Positions 1 to 6,132 of a stretch of 6,132 bases of DNA are shown piece after piece (position 1 is the stretch's first letter; each line of letters begins with the position of its first letter). Made by a program: the position numbers and the translations under genes. Location of the stretch: assembly GCA_003519375.1 (NCBI GenBank), contig DOWV01000302.1, positions 694-6,825 of the forward strand, given 5' to 3'. The stretch comes from Bacteroidota bacterium. GTDB lineage: Bacteria; Bacteroidota; Ignavibacteria; UBA10030. The notes beneath the pieces were generated by a model that saw nothing but the letters and a program-made list of their open reading frames with translations, searched no databases and was not told the origin of the DNA.

Positions 1-1142
1 GTAGACGCCTCTTTGGTCATACCGTTCCATCCGAACTTCCAAACAAGTTTAATATGGCAATGCGCGTTCCTATCGGCGTGGCGGCCATCATCACTCCATG
101 GAACTTCCCGATGGCTATTCCCACCTGGAAGATCTTCCCGGCATTGCTCTGCGGTAACACGGTGGTCTTCAAGCCGGCGTCCGACACCCCGGCCACGGCG
201 ACACGCCTTGTCGAAATTCTCCTCGAAGCAGGCGTCCCTCCCGGAGTCATCAACATCGTCCATGGCGGCGGCAGCGAGGTGGGTATCAGTTTGGTGGAGC
301 ATCCCGATGTGGACCTCGTCAGCTTCACCGGATCGACGGGTGTAGGGAAGCGGATTTCCGAAGTTGCGTCGAAGACGTTGAAACGGGTATCTCTGGAGCT
401 CGGCGGCAAGAATGCTCAGATCGTGATGGATGATGCGAACCTTGAGCTGGCTCTGGAGGGTGTGCTCTGGGGAGCGTTCGGAACCACGGGACAGCGCTGT
501 ACGGCAACGAGCCGCCTGATCGTGCATGAGAAGGTGTACGACAAATTCGTCGACATGGTCGTGGACCACACGAAGAAGCTCCGGCTCGGTGACGGACTGA
601 AACCGAATGTCGATGTCGGCCCATGTGTCAACGAAGGACAGCAGCGAACGGTCGATGAGTACGTGAAGATCGGAACAGAGGAAGGTGCCAGGGTTCTGGC
701 CGGCGGCAAGACCGCAAAACAGGGCGATCTTGCCAGGGGTTGGTTCTATGAGCCGACGGTCCTGGGGGGCGTAACTCCAACCATGCGCGTAGCCCGCGAG
801 GAGATTTTCGGGCCCGTGCTGTCAGTGATCAGGATCAAATCGCTTGAAGAGGCAATCGATATTTCGAATAACACGGCCTACGGGCTCTCATCGTCGATCT
901 ACACTCAGAACATCAACAACGCCTACCAGGCTATCCGGGACATCAGAGCCGGTATTACGTATGTCAACAGCCCGACGATTGGTGCGGAAGCGCATATGCC
1001 CTTCGGAGGCGTCAAAGAAACGGGTAACGGCCACCGTGAAGGCGGCTGGACGGTGTACGAGTTCTTCTCTGAGTGGAAGACTGTATACGTCGATTACAGC
1101 GGCACGCTGCAGCGCGCTCAGATCGACAACGTCGAGAATTAG
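1..1142 (+). CDS. Aldehyde dehydrogenase, probable 2-aminoadipate semialdehyde dehydrogenase (5' partial)
   Basis: NAD(P)-dependent aldehyde dehydrogenase superfamily enzyme, cytosolic, oxidising an aldehyde to the carboxylate. The frame is open from base 3, and the residues before the first ATG at 54 (ending TVPSELPNKFN) fit the family, so that ATG is internal and the gene starts upstream of the window. 379 residues remain; family members are near 500, so roughly the first quarter is missing. Visible motifs: TPWNFP with the oxyanion Asn (codon 102-104), GNTVVFKPA with the cofactor-binding Lys, FTGSTGVG of the Rossmann fold, LELGGKN with the general-base Glu (396-398), GQRCTATSR with the catalytic Cys (498-500), and EEIFGPV (Glu 801-803). 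The C-terminus has the usual PFGGVKETGNG stretch. The motifs around Glu and Cys are not those of antiquitin (ALDH7). The aminotransferase next door produces 2-aminoadipate 6-semialdehyde, so that is the inferred substrate. The alternative is another semialdehyde, such as 2-oxoglutarate semialdehyde. The family is certain; the substrate is not. Confidence 0.93.
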   Translation, partial: RRLFGHTVPSELPNKFNMAMRVPIGVAAIITPWNFPMAIPTWKIFPALLCGNTVVFKPASDTPATATRLVEILLEAGVPPGVINIVHGGGSEVGISLVEHPDVDLVSFTGSTGVGKRISEVASKTLKRVSLELGGKNAQIVMDDANLELALEGVLWGAFGTTGQRCTATSRLIVHEKVYDKFVDMVVDHTKKLRLGDGLKPNVDVGPCVNEGQQRTVDEYVKIGTEEGARVLAGGKTAKQGDLARGWFYEPTVLGGVTPTMRVAREEIFGPVLSVIRIKSLEEAIDISNNTAYGLSSSIYTQNINNAYQAIRDIRAGITYVNSPTIGAEAHMPFGGVKETGNGHREGGWTVYEFFSEWKTVYVDYSGTLQRAQIDNVEN

Positions 1143-1262
1143 TTCATGTTCTGTCGTCCTTACATAGTCTCTCTGTATGAACACCAGGAATTCTTCTGAC
1201 CGTGGAGATGTCGATGCCATTCCATGACATATTCCACAACCGAAGGAATCCAAAGGTGACTT

Positions 1263-2702
1263 ATGACAGAGACGCTTACCGCCACGCGTGAGAAGGTGGC
1301 TGCCAAGAACTTGTCCGTGCCGTCGATGGCGGACGAGAGTGTGCGAACAGAGGAAAAACCCACGACCAAGAATCCGGTCAAAATCGCCCCCAACGAGGTC
1401 CATACAACCCTGGCGAAGCACATGCTGGTGGATGGTTTTGATCTCATTATCGACCTGAAGCGAAGTCAGGGTGCGTACGTTTACGATTCGCGGTACAACA
1501 AACGGTATCTCGATTTCTTCACCTTCTTCGCGTCCGGTTCAGTCGGACTCAACCATCCCAAGCTGACGTCGCCGGAGTTTCTCGAAAAACTCGGCTACGT
1601 CGCGGTCAACAAGGTCTCGAATTCCGATGCCTACACGGTGGAGATGGCGGAGTTCGTTGAGACGTTCGGACGGATCGCCAAGCCGGAATACTTACCGTAT
1701 GTGTTCTTTGTCGACGGCGGTGCCCTGGCCGTTGAGAACGCGCTCAAGACGGCGTTCGATTGGAAAGTTCGTAAAAACTTCATCAAGGGGTACACGGAAG
1801 AACGTGGCCGCCAGGTGATCCATTTCCGCCGGGCGTTCCATGGGCGGAGCGGTTACACGCTCTCCATGACGAACACTGATCCGACAAAGACAAACTACTT
1901 TCCGAAGTTCCGCTGGCCGAGGATTCACAATCCCGCCATCGAGTTTCCTCTCAGGAAAGAGAACCTCGCGCACGTGCAAAAAGCTGAGGCGGTTGCTCTT
2001 CAGCAGATCAAGCAAGCCATCATCAACAATCCCGACGACATCGCGGCTCTCATCATCGAGCCGATCCAGTGCGAGGGCGGCGACAATCACTTCAGGAAAG
2101 AGTTCTTCACCCAGTTGCGCACGATTTGCGATGAGAGCGACATTCTGCTGGTGTTCGACGAAGTGCAGACCGGCGTCGGCATCACGGGGAAGATGTGGGC
2201 ACACGAGCATTTTGTGAAGCCCGACCTGATGGTGTTCGGCAAGAAGACGCAAATCTGCGGTTTTCTGTGCAGCCGCCGGATCGACGATGTGCTGGAGAAC
2301 GTATTCCATAAGTCAAGCCGCATCAATTCGACTTTCGGCGGGAATCTTGTAGACATGGTGCGGTTCCAACGGATTCTCGAGATCATTAATGAGGAAAAGT
2401 TGGTGGAAAACGCGGCCACGGTGGGAACACATCTGCTTGCGAAACTTGAAGGTTTGCAGGATGAGTTCCCCGGCCTGGTCTCGAACGCGCGGGGTCGCGG
2501 CTTGTTATGTGCTGTCGATCTTGATACGGCGCAGAGCAGGGACCAGCTCCGGAGCAAATCATACGATGACGGTCTCATCCTCATCGGATGCGGCGATCGT
2601 GCGATCCGGTTCCGTCCGCCCCTCAATATCACGAAGCTCGAAATCGATGAGGGAATACGAATTATCCGTCAGGCGCTCGTTGAAATCGCTCAGGGCGACT
2701 GA
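1263..2702 (+). CDS. lat: L-lysine 6-aminotransferase (LAT), PLP-dependent
   Basis: Class III (fold type I) PLP aminotransferase moving the epsilon-amino group of L-lysine to 2-oxoglutarate. The products are glutamate and 2-aminoadipate 6-semialdehyde, which cyclises to piperideine-6-carboxylate. The 479 residues resemble Mycobacterium tuberculosis LAT (Rv3290c, about 449 aa, recalled from memory) throughout: MLVDGFDLIIDL (54-65), YLDFFTFFAS (82-91), GGALAVENALKTAFDWK (152-168), AFHGRSGYTLS (191-201), EPIQCEGGD (266-274), FDEVQTG (298-304), FGKKTQICG (325-333) and IRFRPPL (448-454). By alignment Lys327 forms the Schiff base, Asp299 contacts the pyridine nitrogen, and Glu271 matches the substrate-switch Glu of the mycobacterial enzyme. 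The start ATG follows AGGTGA at 1254-1259. About 25 polar N-terminal residues are extra compared with the mycobacterial protein. The next in-frame ATG (1326) has no ribosome binding site. The gene lies 120 bp after the aldehyde dehydrogenase, which can oxidise its product, and 23 bp before nadE. Confidence 0.93.
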   Translation: MTETLTATREKVAAKNLSVPSMADESVRTEEKPTTKNPVKIAPNEVHTTLAKHMLVDGFDLIIDLKRSQGAYVYDSRYNKRYLDFFTFFASGSVGLNHPKLTSPEFLEKLGYVAVNKVSNSDAYTVEMAEFVETFGRIAKPEYLPYVFFVDGGALAVENALKTAFDWKVRKNFIKGYTEERGRQVIHFRRAFHGRSGYTLSMTNTDPTKTNYFPKFRWPRIHNPAIEFPLRKENLAHVQKAEAVALQQIKQAIINNPDDIAALIIEPIQCEGGDNHFRKEFFTQLRTICDESDILLVFDEVQTGVGITGKMWAHEHFVKPDLMVFGKKTQICGFLCSRRIDDVLENVFHKSSRINSTFGGNLVDMVRFQRILEIINEEKLVENAATVGTHLLAKLEGLQDEFPGLVSNARGRGLLCAVDLDTAQSRDQLRSKSYDDGLILIGCGDRAIRFRPPLNITKLEIDEGIRIIRQALVEIAQGD

Positions 2703-2717
2703 ATAAACCTGGTAATC

Positions 2718-2734
2718 ACGAAGGGATGACCGTG
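2718..2734 (+). promoter_or_regulatory. nadE ribosome binding site, bearing on start choice
   Basis: CGAAGGG (2719-2725) is the only purine-rich Shine-Dalgarno-like stretch before nadE. It directly abuts the ATG at 2726, leaving no spacer. The in-frame GTG two codons later (2732) would have a normal 6-nt spacer. The initiator may therefore be GTG 2732 rather than ATG 2726. The difference is two residues and does not affect the protein's domains. Confidence 0.45.
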
Positions 2735-3577
2735 GAGACGAATCTGCCGGATCAGCAGAATGGATTGGAATTGAACGCAGAGGTGGTGCGGGAACTGCTG
2801 GTCCATTTTGTAAGAGACGAGTCCAAAAACGCAGGCTTCGAAAAAGGGGTGGTTGGTGTTTCGGGCGGTGTTGATTCTGCCGTAAGCGCTTATCTTACCG
2901 CCGAGGCGCTCGGAAAGGATCACACCATTGCTGTGATTATGCCGTACAAGACGAGCAACCCGAAGAGTGTCGAAGATGCGCAATTGGTGGTGCAGAAGCT
3001 GGGGCTTCGGTCGGAGCTCGTGGATATTTCTCAAATGGTGGATGCATTCTGCGATCGATGGAAAGTGACAGACAAGGTGCGGCGCGGGAATGCGATGTCT
3101 CGCATGCGGATGATCGTGCTGTACGACATATCGGCCCGCGAGCGGGCCCTCGTCATCGGGACGAGCAACAAGACGGAACTCATGGTCGGATACGGCACTC
3201 TCTTCGGCGATACCGCTTCGGCGATCAACCCGATCGGAGATCTCTATAAGACCCAGGTCTGGCAGCTTGCGCGTGCGCTTGGTGTTCCACAGAATATCGT
3301 CGACAAGACGCCGACGGCTGATCTGTGGGAAGGGCAGTCGGACGAAGCAGAGCTTGGCTTCACGTACAGCCGACTGGATTCTCTGTTGTATCGGCTGGTC
3401 GATGAACGGCGCAACGACGAGGAGCTCGGGAAACTCGGTTTTGAACCTGAGATTGTCGCGCGGGTGAAGACGTTGATTCAGAAAAGCCAGTTCAAGCGCC
3501 GTCCCCCGCTTATTGCGAAGGTGTCGTACAGAACGGTGAATGTGGATTTCAGGTATGCGAGGGATTGGGGGACATGA
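2726..3577 (+). CDS. nadE: NAD+ synthase, ammonia-dependent type
   Basis: Catalyses the last step of NAD+ biosynthesis: nicotinic acid adenine dinucleotide is adenylylated with ATP and then amidated with ammonia. It is a cytosolic homodimer in known members. The 283 residues hold only the synthetase domain, with no N-terminal glutaminase (nitrilase) domain, so free ammonia or an external donor is needed. Visible motifs: the PP-loop SGGVDS (46-51) that binds pyrophosphate, RMRMIVLYDISAR (126-138), GTSNKTELMVGYGT (145-158), FGD (160-162), INPIGDLYKTQV (167-178), KTPTADLW (194-201) and a C-terminal KRRPP (257-261). The length is usual for the family. GTG 2732 is a possible alternative start. The stop TGA (3575-3577) overlaps the ATG of the following gene as ATGA, which suggests translational coupling. 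The preceding two genes encode an NAD(P)-dependent dehydrogenase and an aminotransferase, but no direct functional link to nadE is evident. Confidence 0.95.
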   Translation: MTVETNLPDQQNGLELNAEVVRELLVHFVRDESKNAGFEKGVVGVSGGVDSAVSAYLTAEALGKDHTIAVIMPYKTSNPKSVEDAQLVVQKLGLRSELVDISQMVDAFCDRWKVTDKVRRGNAMSRMRMIVLYDISARERALVIGTSNKTELMVGYGTLFGDTASAINPIGDLYKTQVWQLARALGVPQNIVDKTPTADLWEGQSDEAELGFTYSRLDSLLYRLVDERRNDEELGKLGFEPEIVARVKTLIQKSQFKRRPPLIAKVSYRTVNVDFRYARDWGT

Positions 3578-4140
3578 GCGTGGCTGCCGAAGAAAAGATC
3601 ATATCGGCTCATGGCGGCTACAAGAGTCTAAAGTCTTTTCAGATGTCGGAGATAGTCTACGACGGAACTGTAAAGTTCTGCAGTCGGTTCGTCGATGCTA
3701 GATCCCGGACAGTGGATCAGATGGTCCAGGCTGCTCGTAGTGGGAGGCAGAACATCGCCGAAGGCAGCATGGCTTCCGGAACATCGAAAAAGACTGAGTT
3801 GAAGCTCGTCAGTGTTGCTCGGGCCAGCTTGGAGGAACTCCTCTTAGATTATCAGGATTTTCTTCGCCAGCGGAGCCTCACACTTTGGGACAAGGATCAT
3901 CCGAAGGCAAAAGAGGTTCGCGCTCTAGCCAGTGTATCAGATAGGTCCTATACGACGTATAGGACCTATCTCGAAGAGCTCTCGCCAGAAATCGCAGCCA
4001 ACACTCTGATCTGCCTGATTCACCAAACCAGCTACCTTTTGGACCAGCAGTTGAGACAGCTCGAACAGGCATTCATCGAAAAGGGTGGTTTCACAGAGAG
4101 ACTGTACAACGCGCGGAGAAGTTCAAGAGAGAAGACATGA
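3574..4140 (+). CDS. Four-helix-bundle suffix-domain protein, function unknown
   Basis: 188-residue protein of the four-helix-bundle family related to the proteins encoded in 23S rRNA intervening sequences, here in the longer form with a C-terminal 'suffix' domain. Its molecular role is not known. Residues 21-100 form the helical core with the typical QAARSGRQNIAEGS (52-65) and KKTELKLVSVARASLEEL (72-89). Residues 105-135 are a linker containing the Tyr/Thr-rich DRSYTTYRTYL (123-133). Residues 137-180 are the suffix, mostly helical, ending FIEKGGFTERLYNARR. No signal peptide or membrane segment is seen. ATG 3574 is chosen because it overlaps the nadE stop as ATGA and has GAGGG (3559-3563) upstream. 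A TTG at 3565 is in frame but less likely. The end overlaps the rsmI start in the same way. The linker codons consist of a perfect inverted repeat (listed separately). Codons such as TTA, CTA and AGA are more frequent than in neighbouring genes, so the gene may have been acquired into this operon. Confidence 0.82.
   Translation: MSVAAEEKIISAHGGYKSLKSFQMSEIVYDGTVKFCSRFVDARSRTVDQMVQAARSGRQNIAEGSMASGTSKKTELKLVSVARASLEELLLDYQDFLRQRSLTLWDKDHPKAKEVRALASVSDRSYTTYRTYLEELSPEIAANTLICLIHQTSYLLDQQLRQLEQAFIEKGGFTERLYNARRSSREKT
3939..3971. repeat. Perfect 33-nt inverted repeat within a coding sequence
   Basis: The left arm AGATAGGTCCTATACG (3939-3954) is followed by one central base (A3955) and its exact reverse complement (3956-3971); all 16 pairs match. 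Pairing stops at 3938/3972. Each arm also contains an interrupted palindrome of ATAGG-T/A-CCTAT type (3941-3951 and 3959-3969), and these two 11-mers are direct repeats with one mismatch, spaced 18 nt (six codons) apart. The element is in frame with the four-helix-bundle protein and falls in its interdomain linker. No T-run follows, so it is not a standard intrinsic terminator. It could form a strong mRNA hairpin or a DNA cruciform, or be a remnant of a small palindromic repeat family. Confidence 0.95.
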
Positions 4141-4886
4141 GCCCTTCCAAAGACACCGTGGACCGCGAGCCTCCTTCAAAAGGAGCAGTGGTCCCCGGCA
4201 CACTCTACCTCGTCGCCACGCCGATCGGCAACCTGGAAGACATCACACACCGCGCGGTGAAGGTACTTTCATCGGTCGATCTGATTGCTGCCGAGGATAC
4301 GCGGAAGACAAAGATCCTTCTCGACCACTATGCCATCAGCAAGCCGATGGTGAGCTACTTCAGCTACAATGAACGCCACCGGGCGCCGCAACTGATCGAA
4401 AAACTAAAAGAGGGTCAGTCACTTGCGCTGGTATCGGATGCAGGTACTCCTGGAATTTCCGATCCCGCGTTCCATATTGTCCAGTCCTGTCTGGAATCCG
4501 GCATACCCATTGTCCCGATTCCCGGACCGTCTGCATTCGTTTCTGCCCTGATCGTCAGCGGACTGCCTACCGACAGGTTTGTCTTCGAAGGGTTTTTGCC
4601 GATGAAGAAAGGGAGGAAGACGAAACTGGGCATTCTCAGCACTGAGCAGCGCACGATCGTCCTTTACGAATCCCCCCATAGAGTCCTCAAGACGCTCGGA
4701 GAAATCAGAATCGCATTTGGAGAACGGAACGTCGCTGTAGCAAGAGAATTGACGAAGAAGTTCGAGGAGATCGTACGGGGCCCCATCTCGCTCGTCCTCG
4801 AGGAACTTCAACGAAAGCCGACCCGCGGAGAGTATGTCCTGGTCATCGAAGGGCGCTCGAAGCACTCCGAAGCAGAACCCTCCTAA
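4137..4886 (+). CDS. rsmI: 16S rRNA (cytidine1402-2'-O)-methyltransferase RsmI
   Basis: S-adenosylmethionine-dependent tetrapyrrole-methylase-fold enzyme. In characterised members it 2'-O-methylates C1402 in the decoding centre of 16S rRNA, together with the N4-methylase RsmH. Visible motifs: LYLVATPIGNLEDIT (23-37), AAEDTRKTKILL (51-62), LVSDAGTPGISDPA (98-111), PIPGPSA (127-133) with the glycines of the cofactor site, FEGFLP (150-155), LYESPHR (176-182), VARELTKKFEE (201-211) and GEYVLVIEG (231-239). The 249 residues are shorter than E. coli RsmI (about 286); the protein ends soon after the catalytic fold and lacks the extra C-terminal region. The start ATG overlaps the stop of the four-helix-bundle gene (ATGA), with purine-rich GAGAGAAG just before it, suggesting coupled translation. 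No clear hairpin terminator follows its stop. Confidence 0.95.
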   Translation: MSPSKDTVDREPPSKGAVVPGTLYLVATPIGNLEDITHRAVKVLSSVDLIAAEDTRKTKILLDHYAISKPMVSYFSYNERHRAPQLIEKLKEGQSLALVSDAGTPGISDPAFHIVQSCLESGIPIVPIPGPSAFVSALIVSGLPTDRFVFEGFLPMKKGRKTKLGILSTEQRTIVLYESPHRVLKTLGEIRIAFGERNVAVARELTKKFEEIVRGPISLVLEELQRKPTRGEYVLVIEGRSKHSEAEPS

Positions 4887-4925
4887 TCCTCACTTTTTGC
4901 CCGTTTGTGCGAATGAAATTCCCTC

Positions 4926-4954
4926 TTGACAAGTTAGATTCTTAAGTGTATATT
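4926..4954 (+). promoter_or_regulatory. Sigma-70-type promoter of groES-groEL
   Basis: TTGACA (4926-4931) is a perfect -35 hexamer. A 17-nt spacer separates it from TATATT (4949-4954), one base off the -10 consensus TATAAT. The start of transcription would fall near 4961-4963, inside the CIRCE element, giving an A/T-rich leader of about 75 nt before groES. The position and the overlapping operator make this the heat-shock operon's vegetative promoter, repressed by HrcA rather than driven by a heat-shock sigma factor. Confidence 0.88.
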
Positions 4955-4955
4955 A

Positions 4956-4982
4956 TTAGCACTCGTAGCAAGAGAGTGCTAA
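4956..4982. promoter_or_regulatory. CIRCE operator (HrcA binding site)
   Basis: The half-sites TTAGCACTC (4956-4964) and GAGTGCTAA (4974-4982) are exact reverse complements separated by 9 nt, identical to the CIRCE consensus. In known systems the HrcA repressor, kept active by GroEL, binds here and is released on heat stress. The site starts one base after the -10 hexamer and covers the predicted start, so repressor binding would block transcription initiation. It implies an hrcA gene elsewhere in the genome. Confidence 0.97.
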
Positions 4983-5036
4983 TTTCTTTATCACACTGTA
5001 AGCCCTTTATTTACAATTTCTTATAGGAGATTCCTT

Positions 5037-5330
5037 ATGACCCTCAAGCCACTGGCAGATCGCGTGGTCGTTAAGCCATCGGCCGCGGAAGAGAAAACCA
5101 AAGGTGGTATCATCGTTCCCGATACGGCAAAAGAAAAGCCGGTATGGGGTGAGGTGATTGCGACCGGTCCCGGCAAGATATCGGACGAGGGAAAGCTAAT
5201 TCCCCTCGAAGTCAAAATCGGAGACAAGGTTTTGTACGGAAAATATTCAGGTACAGAAGTCACGATCGACGGTGAGGAAGTCCTCATCATGCGCGAAAGC
5301 GATATCTTCGCAATAATGCCGAAAAAGTAA
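5037..5330 (+). CDS. groES: Co-chaperonin GroES (Hsp10)
   Basis: Heptameric lid of the GroEL folding chamber, cytosolic. The 97 residues are the usual length. Visible motifs: LKPLADRVVVKP at the N-terminus (3-14), the mobile GroEL-binding loop around residues 17-32 with GGIIVPDTAKEKP (23-35), GEVIATGPG (38-46), the roof-loop region following it (46-60), GDKVLYGKYSGTEV (62-75) and the terminal ESDIFAIM (87-94). The start ATG has a good AGGAG (5025-5029) with 7-nt spacing. It is the first gene after the CIRCE-controlled promoter and lies 26 nt before groEL, forming the classic groESL operon. Confidence 0.98.
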   Translation: MTLKPLADRVVVKPSAAEEKTKGGIIVPDTAKEKPVWGEVIATGPGKISDEGKLIPLEVKIGDKVLYGKYSGTEVTIDGEEVLIMRESDIFAIMPKK

Positions 5331-5356
5331 TTTCTGACGAAAGGAGATTCAAAGCT

Positions 5357-6132
5357 ATGGGAGCAAAGTTGATTAATTTCAATACGGACGCCCGAGCTGC
5401 GCTGAAGCGTGGTGTTGACCAACTCGCAGATGCAGTGAAGGTCACGTTGGGACCTAAAGGCCGCAACGTTGTCATAGATAAGAAATTCGGTGCACCGACC
5501 GTAACAAAAGACGGTGTGACGGTGGCCAAGGAAGTCGAGCTCACCGATCCGATCGAGAATATGGGAGCGCAGATGGTTCGTGAGGTTGCTTCGAAGACCT
5601 CCGATGTCGCAGGCGACGGCACGACAACTGCCACCGTGCTGGCCCAGGCGATCGTCCGTGAAGGCCTCAAGAACGTGACCGCGGGTGCGAATCCGATGGA
5701 CCTCAAACGCGGAATAGACCTTGCAGTCCAGAAGATTGTCGAGGGGCTGAAAGAGATGAGCAAGACTGTCGGCGACGATAAAGAGAAGATCGCCCAGGTC
5801 GGCGCCATTTCTGCCAACAACGATCGCGCCATTGGCGAACTGATTGCCAACGCCATGGAGAAGGTCGGCAAGGACGGTGTCATCACCGTTGAAGAAGCGA
5901 AGGGAACCGAGACGACGCTGGATGTCGTCGAAGGCATGCAGTTCGACCGCGGATATCTCTCGCCGTATTTCGTGACGGACGCTGAGACCATGGAAACGAT
6001 TCTCGAAGATCCCTACATCCTGATTCATGACAAGAAGATCAGCGCGATGAAGGATCTCCTTCCGCTGCTCGAGAAAGTTGCACAGTCCGGCCGTTCGATC
6101 CTCGTCATCGCTGAGGAAGTCGAAGGCGAAGC
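5357..6132 (+). CDS. groEL: Chaperonin GroEL (Hsp60), 3' truncated by window end
   Basis: ATP-driven double-ring chaperonin that folds proteins with GroES. The frame is open from ATG 5357 to the last base, giving 258 complete codons of an expected 540-550. AAGGAG (5341-5346) lies 10 nt before the start. Visible motifs: NTDARAALKRGVDQLADAV (9-27), the nucleotide-binding LGPKGRNVV (31-39), Asp52 in TKDGVTVAKE, and GDGTTTATVLA (86-96) with the catalytic-site Asp87. Then follow the ISANND and GKDGVITVEE segments of the intermediate domain and the apical domain start with FDRGYLSPYFVT. The sequence breaks off at EEVEGE, within the apical domain. It resembles GroEL of the Bacteroidetes/Chlorobi/Ignavibacteria lineages by general impression. 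Confidence 0.98.
   Translation, partial: MGAKLINFNTDARAALKRGVDQLADAVKVTLGPKGRNVVIDKKFGAPTVTKDGVTVAKEVELTDPIENMGAQMVREVASKTSDVAGDGTTTATVLAQAIVREGLKNVTAGANPMDLKRGIDLAVQKIVEGLKEMSKTVGDDKEKIAQVGAISANNDRAIGELIANAMEKVGKDGVITVEEAKGTETTLDVVEGMQFDRGYLSPYFVTDAETMETILEDPYILIHDKKISAMKDLLPLLEKVAQSGRSILVIAEEVEGE

Noticed and set aside
54..56. ATG at 54 as the start of the aldehyde dehydrogenase
   Set aside because: The frame is open upstream to the window edge and the upstream residues fit the family, while the catalytic fold would otherwise lack its N-terminal quarter.
1208..1230. Weak stem-loop between the aldehyde dehydrogenase and lat (ATGTC/GACAT plus ATG/CAT with a bulge)
   Set aside because: The stem is short and bulged, and no T-run follows, so neither a terminator nor a regulatory hairpin can be supported.
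1692..2632. Antisense open frames of about 180-205 codons opposite lat
   Set aside because: They are shadows of a strongly conserved aminotransferase frame, with no ribosome binding site or family motifs.
3939..3971. Reading the palindrome as an intrinsic terminator inside the operon
   Set aside because: The following bases lack a T-run and the gene continues with conserved suffix-domain sequence; rsmI downstream is coupled by ATGA overlap.
4997..5015. TGTAA-N9-TTACA inverted repeat in the groES leader
   Set aside because: Only five A/T-rich pairs in an A/T-rich leader; easily due to chance, and the CIRCE element already explains regulation.
5021..6028. Long antisense open frames (335 and 234 codons) opposite groES-groEL
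   Set aside because: Long open frames opposite groEL are a common by-product of its codon use. The predicted proteins show no recognisable domain, and the + strand genes are certain.

Overview
This window holds seven protein-coding genes, all on the + strand, two of them cut by the window edges. It looks like bacterial chromosome, mostly housekeeping, of moderately high G+C. No phage, transposase, CRISPR or RNA gene is visible. The best taxonomic guess is a member of the Fibrobacteres-Chlorobi-Bacteroidetes group near the Ignavibacteria/Chlorobi side. This rests on the general look of the GroEL and on the lysine 6-aminotransferase, and it is an inference without any database search. The groES promoter is of plain sigma-70 type (TTGACA, 17 bp, TATATT), which argues against the Bacteroidia proper with their different promoter consensus.

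Layout. Positions 1-1142 carry the last 379 codons of an NAD(P)-dependent aldehyde dehydrogenase whose start lies outside the window. After a 120-bp gap comes an L-lysine 6-aminotransferase (lat, 1263-2702). Together they can convert L-lysine to 2-aminoadipate through 2-aminoadipate 6-semialdehyde. After a further 23 bp comes nadE (NAD+ synthase, 2726-3577). It is followed, with stop/start overlaps of ATGA type, by a four-helix-bundle 'suffix' family protein (3574-4140) and by rsmI (16S rRNA 2'-O-methyltransferase, 4137-4886). These three, and perhaps all five genes, are likely co-transcribed.

The 150-bp gap at 4887-5036 begins a new unit: a strong sigma-70-like promoter overlaps the start region of a perfect CIRCE operator (HrcA binding site), then groES (5037-5330) and groEL (5357 to the window end, truncated).

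The most unusual thing in the window is a perfect 33-nt inverted repeat (16-bp arms around one central base, 3939-3971) inside the coding sequence of the four-helix-bundle protein. It lies exactly at the linker between the helical core and the C-terminal suffix and encodes a Tyr/Thr-rich segment. Its two arms are themselves near-palindromic and near-direct repeats, so it looks like a small repeat element tolerated or recruited within a protein linker.
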